Positions 10,703-22,942 of a DNA stretch of 64,000 nucleotides are shown one piece after another (the stretch's first letter is position 1; the number at the start of each line of letters is the position of its first letter). The position numbers were made by a program, and so were the translations under genes. The notes below the pieces were generated by a model, which made no database searches, was not told where the DNA came from, and was given only the letters and a program-made list of their open reading frames with translations. This stretch comes from Trileptium ribeirensis (Eukaryota; Nematoda; Enoplea; Enoplida; Thoracostomopsidae), in NCBI GenBank assembly GCA_030248225.1, contig JASANE010018421.1, forward strand, positions 1 through 64,000, in the 5' to 3' direction.

Positions 10703-11501
10703 AGAATGATCACTGATATGAGTCATCCGTTTGTTTTCGAACTACCTAACAATTGCTTTATTATTATAAAGACTGATTTTGACGCTTAGGTTTACTATTT
10801 TTGAATCCAATTTCACCGCATATGAAACCCTAACTCAATCCGAAAACATCTGATACACAACCGTATGTGTTTGCTTGCAACTCCTAATAACCGTTTTGAA
10901 TTATTAAATTCAAAAAAATAGCTTACCGCACGGAGCATGGTTGAAGTGAAACCATATTGCGAATACAAGAAAGAACCTCGTAGCACACAGTCCGATGTCA
11001 GCATATTGATTATTATGAGTCACATTTCTTAGTTGATTGCAAAAGAAGGAGTGACACACCAGTTTGAAGCCGGGCTTATATCGTAGCAGCTTTGAGTTTT
11101 CCCCGTGCGGTTAGTCATACACTAAACTTTTTCGAAGTCTTTGAAACACGATTGCTTGGCTCGACTGTACTGCGAAGATGTTTAAGAAAACATAATGTTG
11201 ACCCATGAAAATTTGCAATAATTATAATATTGTGCTAATTAGCAATTATACAGGTGTATAAAGAATCCGCTTTCTGGTTTCCTGTAGCACTATACCTTGC
11301 GAAATCTCCTATGCGAAAAACTATCCTTATGAAATATTTTGTAGCACTAATTATTCTTAAGAAGCCAAATTAATCAGTACTTTCATTTGAATCCCTCCCC
11401 AAGCTAAACCTAAAAGCTATGCCTTCGGTTCAGGTCTACGCTGAGGCTGGAAAATTCTTGGGAGGACTTGTTTCAAATGACAATAAATTATTGGCAAATA
11501 A

Positions 11502-12314
11502 CAGAGCCGCCGTTAGTACCCCCCTACCCCCCCTAGGGCGTTGGGCCTCGCCCCTTGCAGGGGCCTCGCGCCTTACAGGGGCCTCATCTCATGGCCTCTG
11601 GGTGAAAAGTTGAAAAAGTTGGGAGCCGCAGCACAACCTCAAGCACCTTTCGCAAAGTAAATGTACACGATATACAAAGGTAACCTCAGAGTTTAGAAGC
11701 CTAATCGTGAGTATGATTTTAACCGTTCCGTGGTTCAAAGTTAGAGTTTTTACTAGGCGCCTGTTTTACGGACATACACGAAAATTTATTTAGGTCAGCG
11801 TCTATGCAACTAATGTATAGCATTTGGCGTGAAATAAACTAGTAGAGGCCTTGAGGCCCCTGGTTATATTCCGGTGTTATCTACGTGATAAGTCTTGACG
11901 GTTAAAATAAATATTAGTATTAGTAATTTTGTTATAATTTAGGCATAATAATATTAAATTTTGATATATGAAATATGTGTTCGTGAAATGAAATTATGGT
12001 ATTCGAAAGTGGTGCTTCAAAGCGCAAACGTACAAAGGAGCAGGCTATAAGGATGCTTTTAAAATATTGCAAAGACTGTTTATAAAATTATGACCATGCA
12101 TACTATCTTAATTTAAGGAACAGCTCTCAAATTTAAGGGTACACGGTCTTTGCAAATTTTTAGAGTATAATGTCTTAAGGTAAGTGTATTGGAAAACGAT
12201 TACATTAGTTAAGAAATGTGATAGGGGCCTCGCAGCCTGCTGGGGGGGCTCGCAGCCTGCTGAGGGGCCTCGCAGCCTGCCGGGGGGGCCTCGGACATCC
12301 TAGCGGCGGCCCTG
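11502..12314. mobile_element. 813-bp non-autonomous hAT-like element with perfect 8-bp target duplication
   Basis: The left end is CAGAGCCGCCGTTAG. The right end reverse-complements to CAGGGCCGCCGCTAG, 13 of 15 identical. GCAAATAA flanks both sides exactly (11,494–11,501 and 12,315–12,322). These are hAT hallmarks. Close to each end sit GC-rich subterminal repeats built on GGGGCCTCGC: about three phrases at 11,530–11,595 and four at 12,222–12,300. Known hAT transposases bind subterminal repeats, so these may be binding sites. The AT-rich interior has no transposase frame, so the copy must have moved in trans. Confidence 0.92.
12222..12300. repeat. 22-bp GC-rich minisatellite inside the hAT-like element
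   Basis: GGGGCCTCGCAGCCTGC-type units repeat about every 22 bases, three nearly full copies and a partial one, ending 14 bases before the right TIR. Related GGGGCCTCGC phrases lie by the left TIR. Confidence 0.85.
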
Positions 12315-12539
12315 GCAAATAAAATGATGGCTAAGAATGTAAGAATGGAGCAAAGCAACAACAGAGCCGACTTCATCAAATGCGAACCACATTATACAAG
12401 AATTAATAAGTCAGCAGGAGCAAGCATATAAAACCAAGTTGTTTTGGCTGGCATGTAGCCAACAACAACAGTGTTTTCTGGAACAGTGGTAGGTTTCACT
12501 TGACAAGGGTTGCAAAAGTTTACGTTTCTGTATTTTTCA

Positions 12540-12750
12540 GCTTTGGAAGCAGGCACCTGGGAACATGGTGGAGACAGGGTGGGGGAAGCTGGGTCATGGC
12601 CTTCACTCTGCTCCCACCTTCATGATTTTCCCAAATTTTTGCCTAATTACTCAAAACTTTCCGCGCGCCATCGAAATGCGTGGGGATGGACGGTGAAATA
12701 AATTTGGGCTGAGAAAGTTTGTCCGAGTTTTAGGGGGTAACCCCCTTACA
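12540..12750 (+). repeat. AATTTT-core dispersed repeat, copy 3
   Basis: A GC-rich head (12,540–12,620) is followed by TTTCCCAAATTTTTGCC and a CTTTCCGCGCGCC junction, then a tail ending in the palindrome GGGGGTAACCCCC (12,733–12,745). The same GGGTAACCCCC end occurs in the copy at 26.76–27.05 kb. Confidence 0.6.
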
Positions 12751-13009
12751 AACAACCAAACAAAATTCATTCAGCACTTTACATACATACGGCAATTACA
12801 TTTACCACAGTCTTCTGCTTCTGAAACGCGTTCATACGGTATTAAGGATCCACTCAAGATACCGTTGACACCGCCTTACTAACATTCGCAGTATTGCCAA
12901 CCACTAACATTCTTTGGACTTGATCATAAAGGTAAGTTTGTAATAATGGTGAAGAATAAATGATGAGACCAACAAGGAGTTAAAACTAGCCACTTACTGT
13001 TGTAATAGG

Positions 13010-13245
13010 TGTGGAAGGTCCGTTGGCTGAGGAGGGTACAGATCGGCGGTAGTCTTCAGGGAGTAGGGATAGGGAGCAGACCTCTTCTCCCCACTTCCCC
13101 GACATATTTGCTAATTTTGCCCCTTGCCAATTTTACCTCAATTTCTGCTAAGTTTTTACACAATTTTCTGAGCGCCAATGATTTCGAAAAGAGGGTCCAG
13201 CCTCACTCACGTCGGCGAAAAGGGAGGTCCAACGTGGGGTCCAAC
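13010..13245 (+). repeat. AATTTT-core dispersed repeat, copy 4
   Basis: A GC-rich head is followed by GCTAATTTTGCCCCTTGCC and CAATTTCTGC, then CAATTTTCTGAGCGCC and a GGTCC-rich tail. A 36-codon minus-strand frame with an ATG and a GTAAGT end (13,103 to 12,996) crosses the head. Sister copies do not keep it open, so it is not called as a gene. Confidence 0.6.
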
Positions 13246-13259
13246 AAAACTTTTTTATT

Positions 13260-14320
13260 TCATACATTCACAATTGCTTAGTAAGGAAAATTATCTACAA
13301 CTACTTTATCTGTATACATTTTTAACAAAACTCTCCAACGTATAATATTTTTTGTGAATATAAATTGGGCAAATTTTTGGTGTTAGCTTCTAGCTTCATA
13401 TTACATTTCTGACGTAATTTTTCCTTCTTTTCCACGACATGTCAAAGACGAAAACAAATATGGCGATCTAAAAGGCTGATCTCCAAGACCCCCTAGATCC
13501 CTGGCTAAGCCTTGCCTATAAATACAGACCAATGCGTAGTAAATATCTCTCCAACGTAATTGTATACTATACATATCTTAGAGATTTTCATTATTTTCGG
13601 TTTTAAGCAAAAAAAACTTTAAAACAAATTTTACAGTATTACATTTTGTTTTTAAGTAGGTACACATATCAGTTTCATATTTACAACATAATTTCAAAAT
13701 ACATTTGTCATTTCTACAAAAAAAGGTGTAACATAATACAACATTCAGCTAAATCAGCTACTACTGTAAGTGCCCTTTGACATGTGCTGATCATTGATTG
13801 TTGTGCTTTGCAAATAAATACAGTATATACATAGTGATCACAAGTCACAATATATAGGATCTCGCAGGTGCGCAGCACACGAGGGGGAGAATAGAGGTGG
13901 GGGCAACCCCGTCATCCGTTCCCCTCTGCTAGCGCCCCCCTCCAGTTTTGAGTGGGGTACTGTACTCCTGTGTTTTGGTTTGTTGTTAATACTAAAACCG
14001 TAAACAACGGGTGATTCTAAATTTTATTTACTAACAGTTCTTGGAACCGAACTGCGCACCTTTTGCGTCCGTTTTGTAAATATTATAATAGGATTAAGTT
14101 ATGGATTTCCTGTCACTGTCATTCATTAAATATAATACTGTTGGCTATCTCCGCCTCACAAAAACGCGACCTAATCCCGTGATGAAGCTTCTGCCACGAG
14201 ATGCCTGAGTTCACAATAATACACAAAGCATTCACAGGTGATATTCAGTAAGAAATAATTTTGATGCAAAATCAACAGATATATAAGTGGAATGCTGGAG
14301 CCACAGCGACCGCTGGAATT
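13260..14320. other. No gene seen; G/C-rich island near 13.87–13.97 kb
   Basis: Mostly AT-rich. The island at 13,867–13,970 begins CAGGTGCGCAGC and contains GCTAGCGCCCCCC, both hAT-terminus-like, but no target duplication could be matched. Confidence 0.4.
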
Positions 14321-14379
14321 TGATTTCAAGCCGTTTTCCCAGAGTATAAGGTTAATAAATGAATGAAAAATTTATTTAC

Positions 14380-14555
14380 CTGCGATGCCTGTTTGGGTCC
14401 CCTTTCCTCGTGGTCGAAATTGACCCTGCTTGCATACATAGTGTGTCTTTTGCTTGATATAATAGCAATATTGTCCGATTCGGATACCATAAAATAGTGC
14501 ACACTCCATTGGATCGAATGAGACCCGATGTGAACATGGTCCCTTGGGAGCAACA
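14380..14555 (-). CDS. Candidate internal exon, unrecognised protein
   Basis: On the minus strand an acceptor (…ATACCTTTCAAG) is followed by 2 bases and 58 codons up to CAG|GTAAAT at 14,380. The peptide is balanced in composition (for example SIQWSVHYFMVSESDNIA, then VNFDHEERGPKQASQ). A second frame is also open across most of the exon, so the frame is not certain. The DNA overlaps a block shared with 2.8 kb (AGAC…TGAACATG), which raises the alternative of a repeat. No domain is recognised. Confidence 0.28.
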
Positions 14556-14719
14556 CTTGAAAGGTATATTACATATATATATATGCAATATATTTCAAGT
14601 CACATTATTTTTGAATAGTTTTCGAAGCTTCCCCGATTTCTACGATGCAATAGGTATACAAAGCGTCAGGAAGCAACGAAATCCAAACTACTGCCGCAGT
14701 AGTAAAACGTAAAGCACAG

Positions 14720-16940
14720 TATGTAACTAATCACGAAATTAAATGACCAGCGCCATGAAATGCCCGGAATTCCCATAAACACGATTGATTATATTAATAC
14801 CCATGTTCCTTCAGGTTCTAAGGCTTCAACATATATAATATATAGCCTTTGTTGCTGGGGTTAATTAATTTCTGATTTTGGTTATGGAATAACAAACAAC
14901 AGGTCAGTCCTTGATACAAAGTGAGTTTCTATTTACGAACTTGAGATAGGTCACGTCAAAAATATTAAATAAGCTTATTTTTCAAATCTTTGACTGAAGC
15001 TCGAACTTTAGAGTTAAAAAGTCTTCTGCAACCCATTATTACGGTATGACGTCATGATTTTACTTATTAATATTAATTTGTTTGTTTGGTGGACTATAAT
15101 GAAGGCACTAAAAGCATCAGATAACCTTAAGCTAACATTATCATAAATTTAGTATCAGCTCTGGGGTGAACGATGTGTGTGTCACCGGAAAGGAGCTGAA
15201 ATTCGATGAAATTTTGAATTAAATTTACTACAAAACTACAATACCGGATCCAAGGGAAAAATTAAAAAAGATACTAGACAAGGTCTTCAGATATCTTCAT
15301 CACAAATTAGAGATTTCATCTTACCTTCCAATTTGTATAAGTGATACTGAATATCCTAAACCGAACTGATAGCAGGATTCAATTTTGAAGATATTGAACA
15401 ATTCTTGTTCACAAACAGAAACTCATCTAGTCAAATATCTGATCATGTATAGGCTGAATATAAGTATCATTGTAATAAAAATCCTAAAGTAAAATTGGTA
15501 AATTGGTTAATCGATTCCACAAATAATGTTGCAAATAATATTATGAAACTTACATAATGTAAAATGGATAAACTAGACTATTTAACAACAGAAATACGAC
15601 GAGATATAGATTCATGAAAATGTAACTACATCGATATCTCTAGAATACTAGCGGCATAAACATTTAGTGCCATCTGTCTATTCGGTCCGACCATTCGTTG
15701 CTGAGTTACGATGATTAAAAGCTCCATCGTGAATTATTTGCACTAGCTATGTGATCTTTATTGAATGATACAATCCCCTACGGTAGTTGGCAAACCTCGT
15801 GAAATTAGTCCCGTCATCGTGTTGTAGCTAGCACGTAGCTCAAAGCTTGGCACTTCACATTCTCTTGAAAGTAGGACAGATGTAACGTGGCTGGTAAATA
15901 TACGCGGAAATAATTAATGATGCTTATCAAACATTCCTGCTTAATTAATTCTTGAAATAATGACATTGCTCTATGCAGGCTTGTCTCGTAAATAACCAAA
16001 ACTGTTTTTAAATGGCAATCAATTTAAGCAAACCATTCAGCTCTTAAAACTCGAAACTAAGCAATAAAACAGATACAGTGTATATCAATTAGCAAAAAAT
16101 ATTTGGTTTTTAAGTATGACAGATTTATTACTTGACCTATTAAACGCTATTAGCCTAAAAAGCTTTTGTACAATTATATAACGAACATTGATAAATATAA
16201 ACATGTGCGATGCATGATTTTGAGAAAAAAGTATGCTTACTTTATCAACAATAACAACAATACTTCCTGGCACAGCTCAATCGTGTGTGCCTCCATCTCT
16301 TTGTCGGCTCTTAGCTTGAAGGCACATATTTGTTGAAACTATTATATAATTGGTTTCAGTTTGTAACAAGCAGTACTAGTCTCGGTATGGTAGGCATTTT
16401 ATCCCAGAAATAGTATAACTAACTAGCTGTATATATATTGAAAACTGTCCTCAAAGACTAAAGCAGTAATAATTATAGCTCGAGGTTACAGACGAAATTT
16501 TGTGATTACGAACAAGAAAGACAGCTTATCTGTGATTTCGCAAATATTTAGGTAATATATTAATAGTAATAGTAGCACAAGTTCATGCGTATCTTTGGTT
16601 TATAAAGCTATTTTATGACATGAAAAAGTGTTGCAACTGCGCTCGTAAAATATAATTACACTAGTCTAATAAAAGCCATTTGCGGCGTGGCAGTATAAGC
16701 TAAAATATATTTGGATGTGCTCAACCGCTCATGACTAGGTGCAAAATTTGGAAACAAAAACGACTGCATATTGCGAAAATTGTTGACAACATATTTCTAT
16801 ATTGTATAAATAAATTTTGTTCGATATTTAGTAACTTTTAATATTAAATGATACGAGAAACTTGGTAAATGTATAGCACAAAATAATGTTTTACATTGTA
16901 ACCCAGTATAGCAACAAGATTTAATTACTGCAAAATACAG
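14720..16940. other. AT-rich DNA, no gene seen
   Basis: Only short frames without supporting signals (for example minus 15,814–15,999 and 16,085–16,273). A micro-exon-like stretch of 30 bases between GGTTTCAG and GGTAGGC near 16,360–16,390 is too short to support. Confidence 0.45.
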
Positions 16941-16952
16941 CGCGAGATTCAG

Positions 16953-17102
16953 TCACGGTAGCATCCAGATGGCAGTCCGGTTGTCAACAAAACGTTTGTA
17001 ATAACTGTCAGTTCCTCTAGCTGAAAATGTCTCCGCTAAACGCCGGAAACTAACGATCCTTATACCCGATCGCTCCGAACTAGCAATGATATTAGGGCGT
17101 AA
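16953..17102 (-). CDS. Candidate terminal exon, unrecognised protein
   Basis: A pyrimidine-rich acceptor (CTTTAATTTCCTTTAAG) on the minus strand is followed, in phase 0, by 49 codons and a TGA at 16,955–16,953. The peptide is rich in Arg, Ser and Thr (SSERSGIRIVSFRRLAETF, then DSYYKRFVDNRTAIW). The one other minus-strand frame I read through is closed by stops. There is no usable methionine near the start, so it would be the end of a spliced gene lying to the right. Another open stretch on the same strand near 17.2–17.27 kb may be an upstream exon. No family is recognised. Confidence 0.38.
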   Translation of the reverse strand, partial: LRPNIIASSERSGIRIVSFRRLAETFSARGTDSYYKRFVDNRTAIWMLP

Positions 17103-17279
17103 CTTAAAGGAAATTAAAGTTCAACAAACCGGTGCATGGTACAAAGTATTTTAGATAAGACAAAAGTTCTAGTCATAGCGCAGGATTCCGACATGATGTC
17201 TTAAAGCACGTGCTGCTGACTTGCAACACAAATTTGGTTCAGACAATACCAAAACGGAATTCTATATGGTCTTCTAACG

Positions 17280-18190
17280 AATATTTAGGTTGATATGTAG
17301 TAGCGGAGACTGACAGTAATTATTATAAGGTTGTGCAACGTGAATATTTCGCAGCGCTGAAAATGTGAAAAATACACTGAAGACGTGACATGCTTAAACG
17401 ATGGTGTTATCATAGCAAATTCAATCAAATTTTCTGTTTAGTCCTATCACCTATCAATAGGGAAAGCAAAGAATTTACAAATTATTTTGATTCTGCCTAA
17501 TTACGTTTAAAAGCGTTAACTACAAAAGTGAGTTGATGGAAAAACACAATTTACAAGAAAAGATTCAATTTCTGTAAAATCAAAATTGAAGCTTGGCGAT
17601 ACATTTACTTTTTAAATTTTGCCACTAGACAGCTTACAATTATAAACTTAATAGTACCGCGCATATGGATAATAATTCAAGCAAATTTATAAATAACGTT
17701 TAGTCAACTATCGATTCAGAATGGACAAATGGTCACAGAATGTATTCTACAAAACGAAAGCTGGAACACAATTACCGGTACCTGACTTTGTTGATGAAAA
17801 TTCGACCAACAGTCTCGGAAAATTAAATCGTAATAAAAGATATATGTATTTAAATTTTCACGAACGTCTTATAGTATTTGTATGAAAATTGCAAAATGGC
17901 TACAAAATTTTTAGGTAAAAGTGATGCAAACCTTCAATCGTAACGCAATGATATGTTGGTCAACGGCCGCTCGACCGCTCAACAATTGGGCGTTCACAAA
18001 TGGATGACTGACTGCCAAGAAACTCCTCTTGCTATGATACGAATATAATATTCGTAAATTCTTCTGCAGCAATTGTTCAAAAGTTCGATTTCCATATGTA
18101 GGTTTTGCTCGGAATACTGCGAGTATCGAATCCTACCCATAGACAGACTATGGCATAGCTGCTATATTTACTGCAGCACGGAGGCTGGCT
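17280..18190. other. AT-rich DNA, no gene seen
   Basis: Nothing assignable. A CGGCCG-containing stretch near 17,965–17,990 partly mirrors one at 18,550–18,640, but the match is too broken to call an inverted repeat. Confidence 0.4.
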
Positions 18191-18199
18191 TTGATCTCT

Positions 18200-18550
18200 A
18201 TCATTAAACATTGACATGTGTTAATTTAATAATAATCATAAATGTTATAATCATAACTATGACAAGATGGTACCAGAAAGTACAAAATCCTTGTATATTG
18301 GATATATGCGATTATACCAACATCAAAAAGCTTCAGTAGTGTGGTTTACCATATTGTCATATTTAAGATGATAACATATATGTTTAACAGTAAACATTGA
18401 CGCATATTAGTTTAATAATAAACATCTAGGTTATAATCTTAATTATAACAAGATTGTACCAGATGGTACAAAAAGCTTGCATAACGGTTCAAAAAGTTCC
18501 AGTAGTGCGGTTTAATTCACTTGCTGTATAATAGTAACACGTATATGGGT
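18200..18550. repeat. Diverged two-copy repeat, period about 185 bp
   Basis: The phrase TTAAACATTGAC…TTTAATAATAA…GGTACAAAA…CAGTAGTG(T/C)GGTTTA appears at about 18,203–18,350 and again at 18,390–18,510 with many changes. Part of it (GCATATTAGTTTAATAA) recurs near 57,541. Confidence 0.6.
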
Positions 18551-19754
18551 GACCGAGCGATGCCCAATAACGGCTGACCAACGGCTTTCGCGGCTGTAAG
18601 CGGACAAAAAGTTGTTAACGGCCGACCGACGGCCAGCTTTTCCCCAACACTAATTCACACTTTAAACAATTGCATATGTCATGTGTTTGTTTACAAAAGT
18701 TGTTTCGAACCCTTTTATTTTGTTACAACAATAAAGCTATAAAGAAACAAACCTGTGTGAATCTCTGAACCAGCTAAAGAAAGAAATTTAAGTGGACATT
18801 GAGTTTATTGACAGAGCTCAGATTGTGGAGCTATTATAACGTTAAAAACATTACCAAAGCGCTAGGAAATTGCTATACGCTGCGTAAAACATATATATGC
18901 GACATTTCTTAGGACAGTTTTAAAATTTACCAAAATATATATACTATTCACGCCCAAAACCACAATAATTGTTGACATTTTATTTGTTTCTATATATCTA
19001 TTTATTAAAAGATTGAGAAAACATATTATATCTTCTATTTGTGCTGTGTACTCGAATGCCTGGTACTACCTGTCTCAGCCAGTTACAATCGGTGGTGACA
19101 AAATATTTCGTTGCTGCGTCGCCTGGAACAGGCATTGCGATGAGAGAGCATTATAAAAACCTTAACTAAACCGTCCAGCCCATAATAGCAGCAGCCGGGT
19201 ATAAATATTGAAAATGAAAAAGCTTCTGGGCACAATGTAGCCAAAAAAAGCGGTGAGTTTGACAGGCGAAAGATTTTTGCCCGGTGGTCGTTGAGCATAA
19301 AAATAAACATCGCTCTCTCCTTTTAACAGCGCAGTTATCATATTATACTGCTGCTGGTTGATATATCAGCGTAAACGACAATAACAATAACGAGAACAAC
19401 AACAACAAAGAGGTTGATGATGTAAGACTTGAAAAAAAAAATAAAATCCATATTCACTCCGTTTATTTTTGTTTCTCCTGTTCTAATCCCAGCTAACTGC
19501 GAGGGGCCGCGGTATCAGAGCCTGCCTACCCTAAACGACTAGGCTTTCTTCAAGTGAAAAACACAAATCCTACATTTATATTGTGATCACATTATTAGTG
19601 GGTTGAGTGAGCAACCCAGGCAGTCGTCAGACGACAGACGGGTACAATTTTTTTCGCATAAGCTAAAGCTATTATTATTCATCATCTATCGAGCGACACC
19701 AAACAAGCCAAAGCTTTAATCCTTGCTATTTTTTTGAATTATTTATTGTTTCAG

Positions 19755-19844
19755 CAGCCTGAAATAGCTACAAAAGGAGGTGTTGTTACGAAACGATACT
19801 CCTGCTGTTATTATCATGTACTCCTTGTTTTGATTTTGCTCTAA
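19755..19844 (+). CDS. Candidate terminal exon with a hydrophobic C-terminus
   Basis: The acceptor TTATTTATTGTTTCAG ends at 19,754. The next 29 codons run to TAA (19,842–19,844). The peptide starts QPEIATKGGVV and ends in a Cys/Tyr then Leu-rich run (YSCCYYHVLLVLILL), which could be a membrane anchor. Short and unrecognised. A GC-rich patch at 19.92–19.98 kb, open on both strands, may be another exon. Confidence 0.25.
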   Translation, partial: QPEIATKGGVVTKRYSCCYYHVLLVLILL

Positions 19845-19989
19845 GTCAATCAGTACGGTTATTGGTATATATATCAGCTTCTAGAAAACTCCCGACTAAT
19901 TATTTAAAAAAACAGCTTTCTCTTTATCCCGTGCCGCGGTCGCTGCGGCCGTTTAGCTCCTGCTGTCGGTGCTGACTCAAAACGGAGGC

Positions 19990-21660
19990 TTACATTATTG
20001 TTATAACTTTTTTATGATGACGAGTTCTCTTCTAGCCATATGGCAATTTGTTTCAAAATGTTGAAATACATGACAGAGCTAGCTAAAGTTGTAGCTATGT
20101 GTATGTTTAGCCTATTTTGCATTGTATAGGCTTTGCGTGGGCTCTAAAGCCGAGTTTTTGTGGCGGTGTCAAAAACTAGAATACAACTGGTAGTTTCAAA
20201 GCTGCGAAATTGGGTTGGCTAAGTGTTTTTAGCCAAAACAGGCAACGTTTTGATACAGTATTATAAACAAAAATAAAAATAACCTAGCTCCAATGCGTAA
20301 TTCACGTGATAGTCTGACTGACACTATGACTAAGACGTGTTTACATTATGTTCTTTCTGTTTGTCAAAAATAAAAAATATGAAACAAAGACAAAATTTTG
20401 CAATATTGCAACAGTTAAATTGTTGCATTTAGGTATGGTATGCAGTATGCGTGCATTATTTTACTAAATCATTGGACGCGTGTGATTTCATCGTAATAAA
20501 AATCATTCGCAGTACAATACAAACCTAGCGTAAGGCATGTATATGTCATACTTTATATTATTAGGGTATATATTTATAAATGTGACGGAAATACTATATG
20601 TTTCCGAACACGACTAGAACTGTATCAATATCCAGGAAGATATTAGCATTTTGAGAAACTAAAATATCTGAAGCGAAGTAATAAAACTGTTAAGATATAT
20701 TGACGCTGTTCCGTTGGATTATAAACATTGACTGAAGCAGTAAGTAGAAGAGATTCGATAATAATCCAAAAAGCGGTATAAGCTACAGACCGACATTAAG
20801 GTAATAAAATAATTGCTAGATTTTTTGTTTTAAAATGAAATAAAAAATGTTCCCAATTTGCAACACACTATGCAAAAAAATGTTTCAAATTCTAAAAATA
20901 TATTAATACAAAAATTTGTGAGTTTTTTGAATAAGAATGTCTGAATTTTTCTCTATTCTGGAAGTGTTATAGCCAGATGCGCACTATACTGTTCAGCGGG
21001 ATCTACGAAAAATTTGGGTCTTTTGCTCGAATAGTTGGGGCCGCCGTCAACCCTCTTGCTGATACCTGTTCCTAGCTGCTGTAGTCTAGACTGATCGCTA
21101 GGATCATGCATGTCAAATTGTAATATTTCTCTGGGATAAAATTAAATTTAAATACTGAAACGATGGTCACCGATTATGAGTGAAGTCGATCAATTTACGT
21201 ACATGTTGTCAATTTCAAGTAGTATTATATATTATATTCTAAGATTTAATAATAAACCGTGTGTTTACGCTAAGGTTAAGGCTCAGCATGTCCAGAACGG
21301 CATGGCATACATTATACTTAGGCCCCTCAGAATTACCTGGATCATCTTTCTGGTCGAAATTGAATTTGCTCAGTAATCTGCAAAAGCGCCCAGTGTAACG
21401 TTTAGAGATAAGATGCATGTAATGCTATATTCTATATACTAACCCTATGTCTTAGCTTTAACTTCGCATTTTATACATACGTTCTAAGCTAAGCTTAAAT
21501 CTTCGAGAAACCCCAGCAATAAGCTGAGCTTTTCTCAATCAATGTACGTACCCTAAAGGCGACTTCTGCATAGAAAACCTAAGCCTTACAATTTATATTC
21601 TTTCTGTTAAAATAAATATGCTGCACGCTAACGTTCAGAACATCTACTCCCAATAATTTA
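19990..21660. other. AT-rich DNA; possible hAT-type remnant near 20.99–21.11 kb
   Basis: A GC-richer patch starting CAGCGGGATCTACG at about 20,995 resembles hAT-type ends (CAGxGGxGGATCTA), but the second end and a target duplication were not found. No gene is supported. Confidence 0.4.
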
Positions 21661-21667
21661 TTAAAAT

Positions 21668-22217
21668 AAAGTTTATAATCCCGTTAGTTAAACTTAATGT
21701 GTTCATGTGAAATGATGACCCATCTATGAACTCATAATTTTTTCACTATGTACCTCGGTCCGATACTGTTGGTAATGCTTGTAAATTCAGCCATATAGGT
21801 ATGCGCTGTAGCTTCGATATTAGGGTAAGTTATTCCTTCTACGAGTTGTTGCAATTTAGAATCATTTAGCTGTAAATGTTTCAGAGTCTCTTTTATGAAC
21901 TGTTTTCAAAACACAATGTTTGCAAATGTTGACTTATCCGGATAAGTTTATAATCCCGTTCGTTAAACTTAATGTGTTCATGTCAAATGATGACCCATCT
22001 ATGAACTCATAATTTTTTCACTATGTACCTCGGTCCGACACTGTTGGTAATGCTTGTAAATTCAGCCATATAGGTATGCGCTGTAGCTTCGATATTAGGG
22101 TAAGTTATTCCTTCTACAAGTTGTTGCAATTTAGAATCATTTAGCTGTAAATGTTTCAGAGTCTCTTTTATGAACTGTTTTCAAAACACAATGTTTGCAA
22201 ATGTTGACTTATCCGGA
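21668..22217. repeat. 275-bp tandem duplication
   Basis: AGTTTATAATCCCGTT starts at 21,669 and again at 21,944, and the copies end at the same phrase (GACTTATCCGGA). I count four substitutions between the copies, so the duplication is recent. The second copy runs on into unique sequence. Confidence 0.96.
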
Positions 22218-22382
22218 TTTCTCAGGGGTATGATTGAAATTTGCCGGTCGAAAGACCTATCCGGATCCTACTTTTATAGTTATATTATTATTGGAATATG
22301 TTTGCTGCTGTTTTCGCTTTGTCTTTCGCTGATGTTATCAATATGTTATTTCTACAAGTTTTTCATAATTGGCAATAAATAA
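22170..22382 (+). CDS. Small ORF with a strong membrane segment, unrecognised
   Basis: A 70-codon frame from ATG starts inside the second copy of the 275-bp duplication and continues into unique DNA. Residues about 36–60 (YIIIGICLLLFSLCLSLMLS and on) are a clear transmembrane stretch. AATAAATAAA overlaps the stop codon. The first duplicate copy holds only the first 16 codons, so the frame was formed or truncated at the junction. AT-rich DNA readily encodes Ile/Leu/Phe runs, so chance is a strong alternative. Confidence 0.18.
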   Translation: MNCFQNTMFANVDLSGFLRGMIEICRSKDLSGSYFYSYIIIGICLLLFSLCLSLMLSICYFYKFFIIGNK

Positions 22383-22942
22383 ACAATTTCAAAATAATAT
22401 ACATATATGTCATTAATATCGATAAAGCAATTAATGAAAATTCAAAATCTAAATATCGATAAGCAACAAAAATAGAGATATAGTCAGAATTCCCCTCTAC
22501 AGTTAATACAAAGTGCTACAAATTATGGTTAGATAATAATTGCATGAAAATACCACCGTATAAATTTTAAGAGAGTACCCTAATGCTTGGAGTAACAAGG
22601 ATTCAGTTTTAGTTTTAGTTTTGGAATACTACACTATAAGACACCCAACTTGGAAAATTGGAAATAAACTAATATTAACAGTTTCCAGACATCCGACAAA
22701 AATATGATCATCGAATCAGAGTCAAAATAATGTGGCAAACATTTTGTCAGTGCGTTTAGATCACACAAGTTCAGAAACATGCAGTGGCTTACTTACCGTA
22801 ATTTGAGAGCAAGGGATAAACTTTTCGCTTCTATGCAATGGACCCATGTAACATAAACAATTAAATAAGTTTTTCTCAATAAAAGGAACAGTAGTAATCT
22901 CGAACTACGGCTGTCTTGTCCAAGTACATAATAACGCGCCAG

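Noticed and set aside
12996..13103. First exon with ATG and GTAAGT on the minus strand
   Set aside because: It lies entirely in the GC-rich head of a dispersed repeat, and sister copies do not keep the frame.
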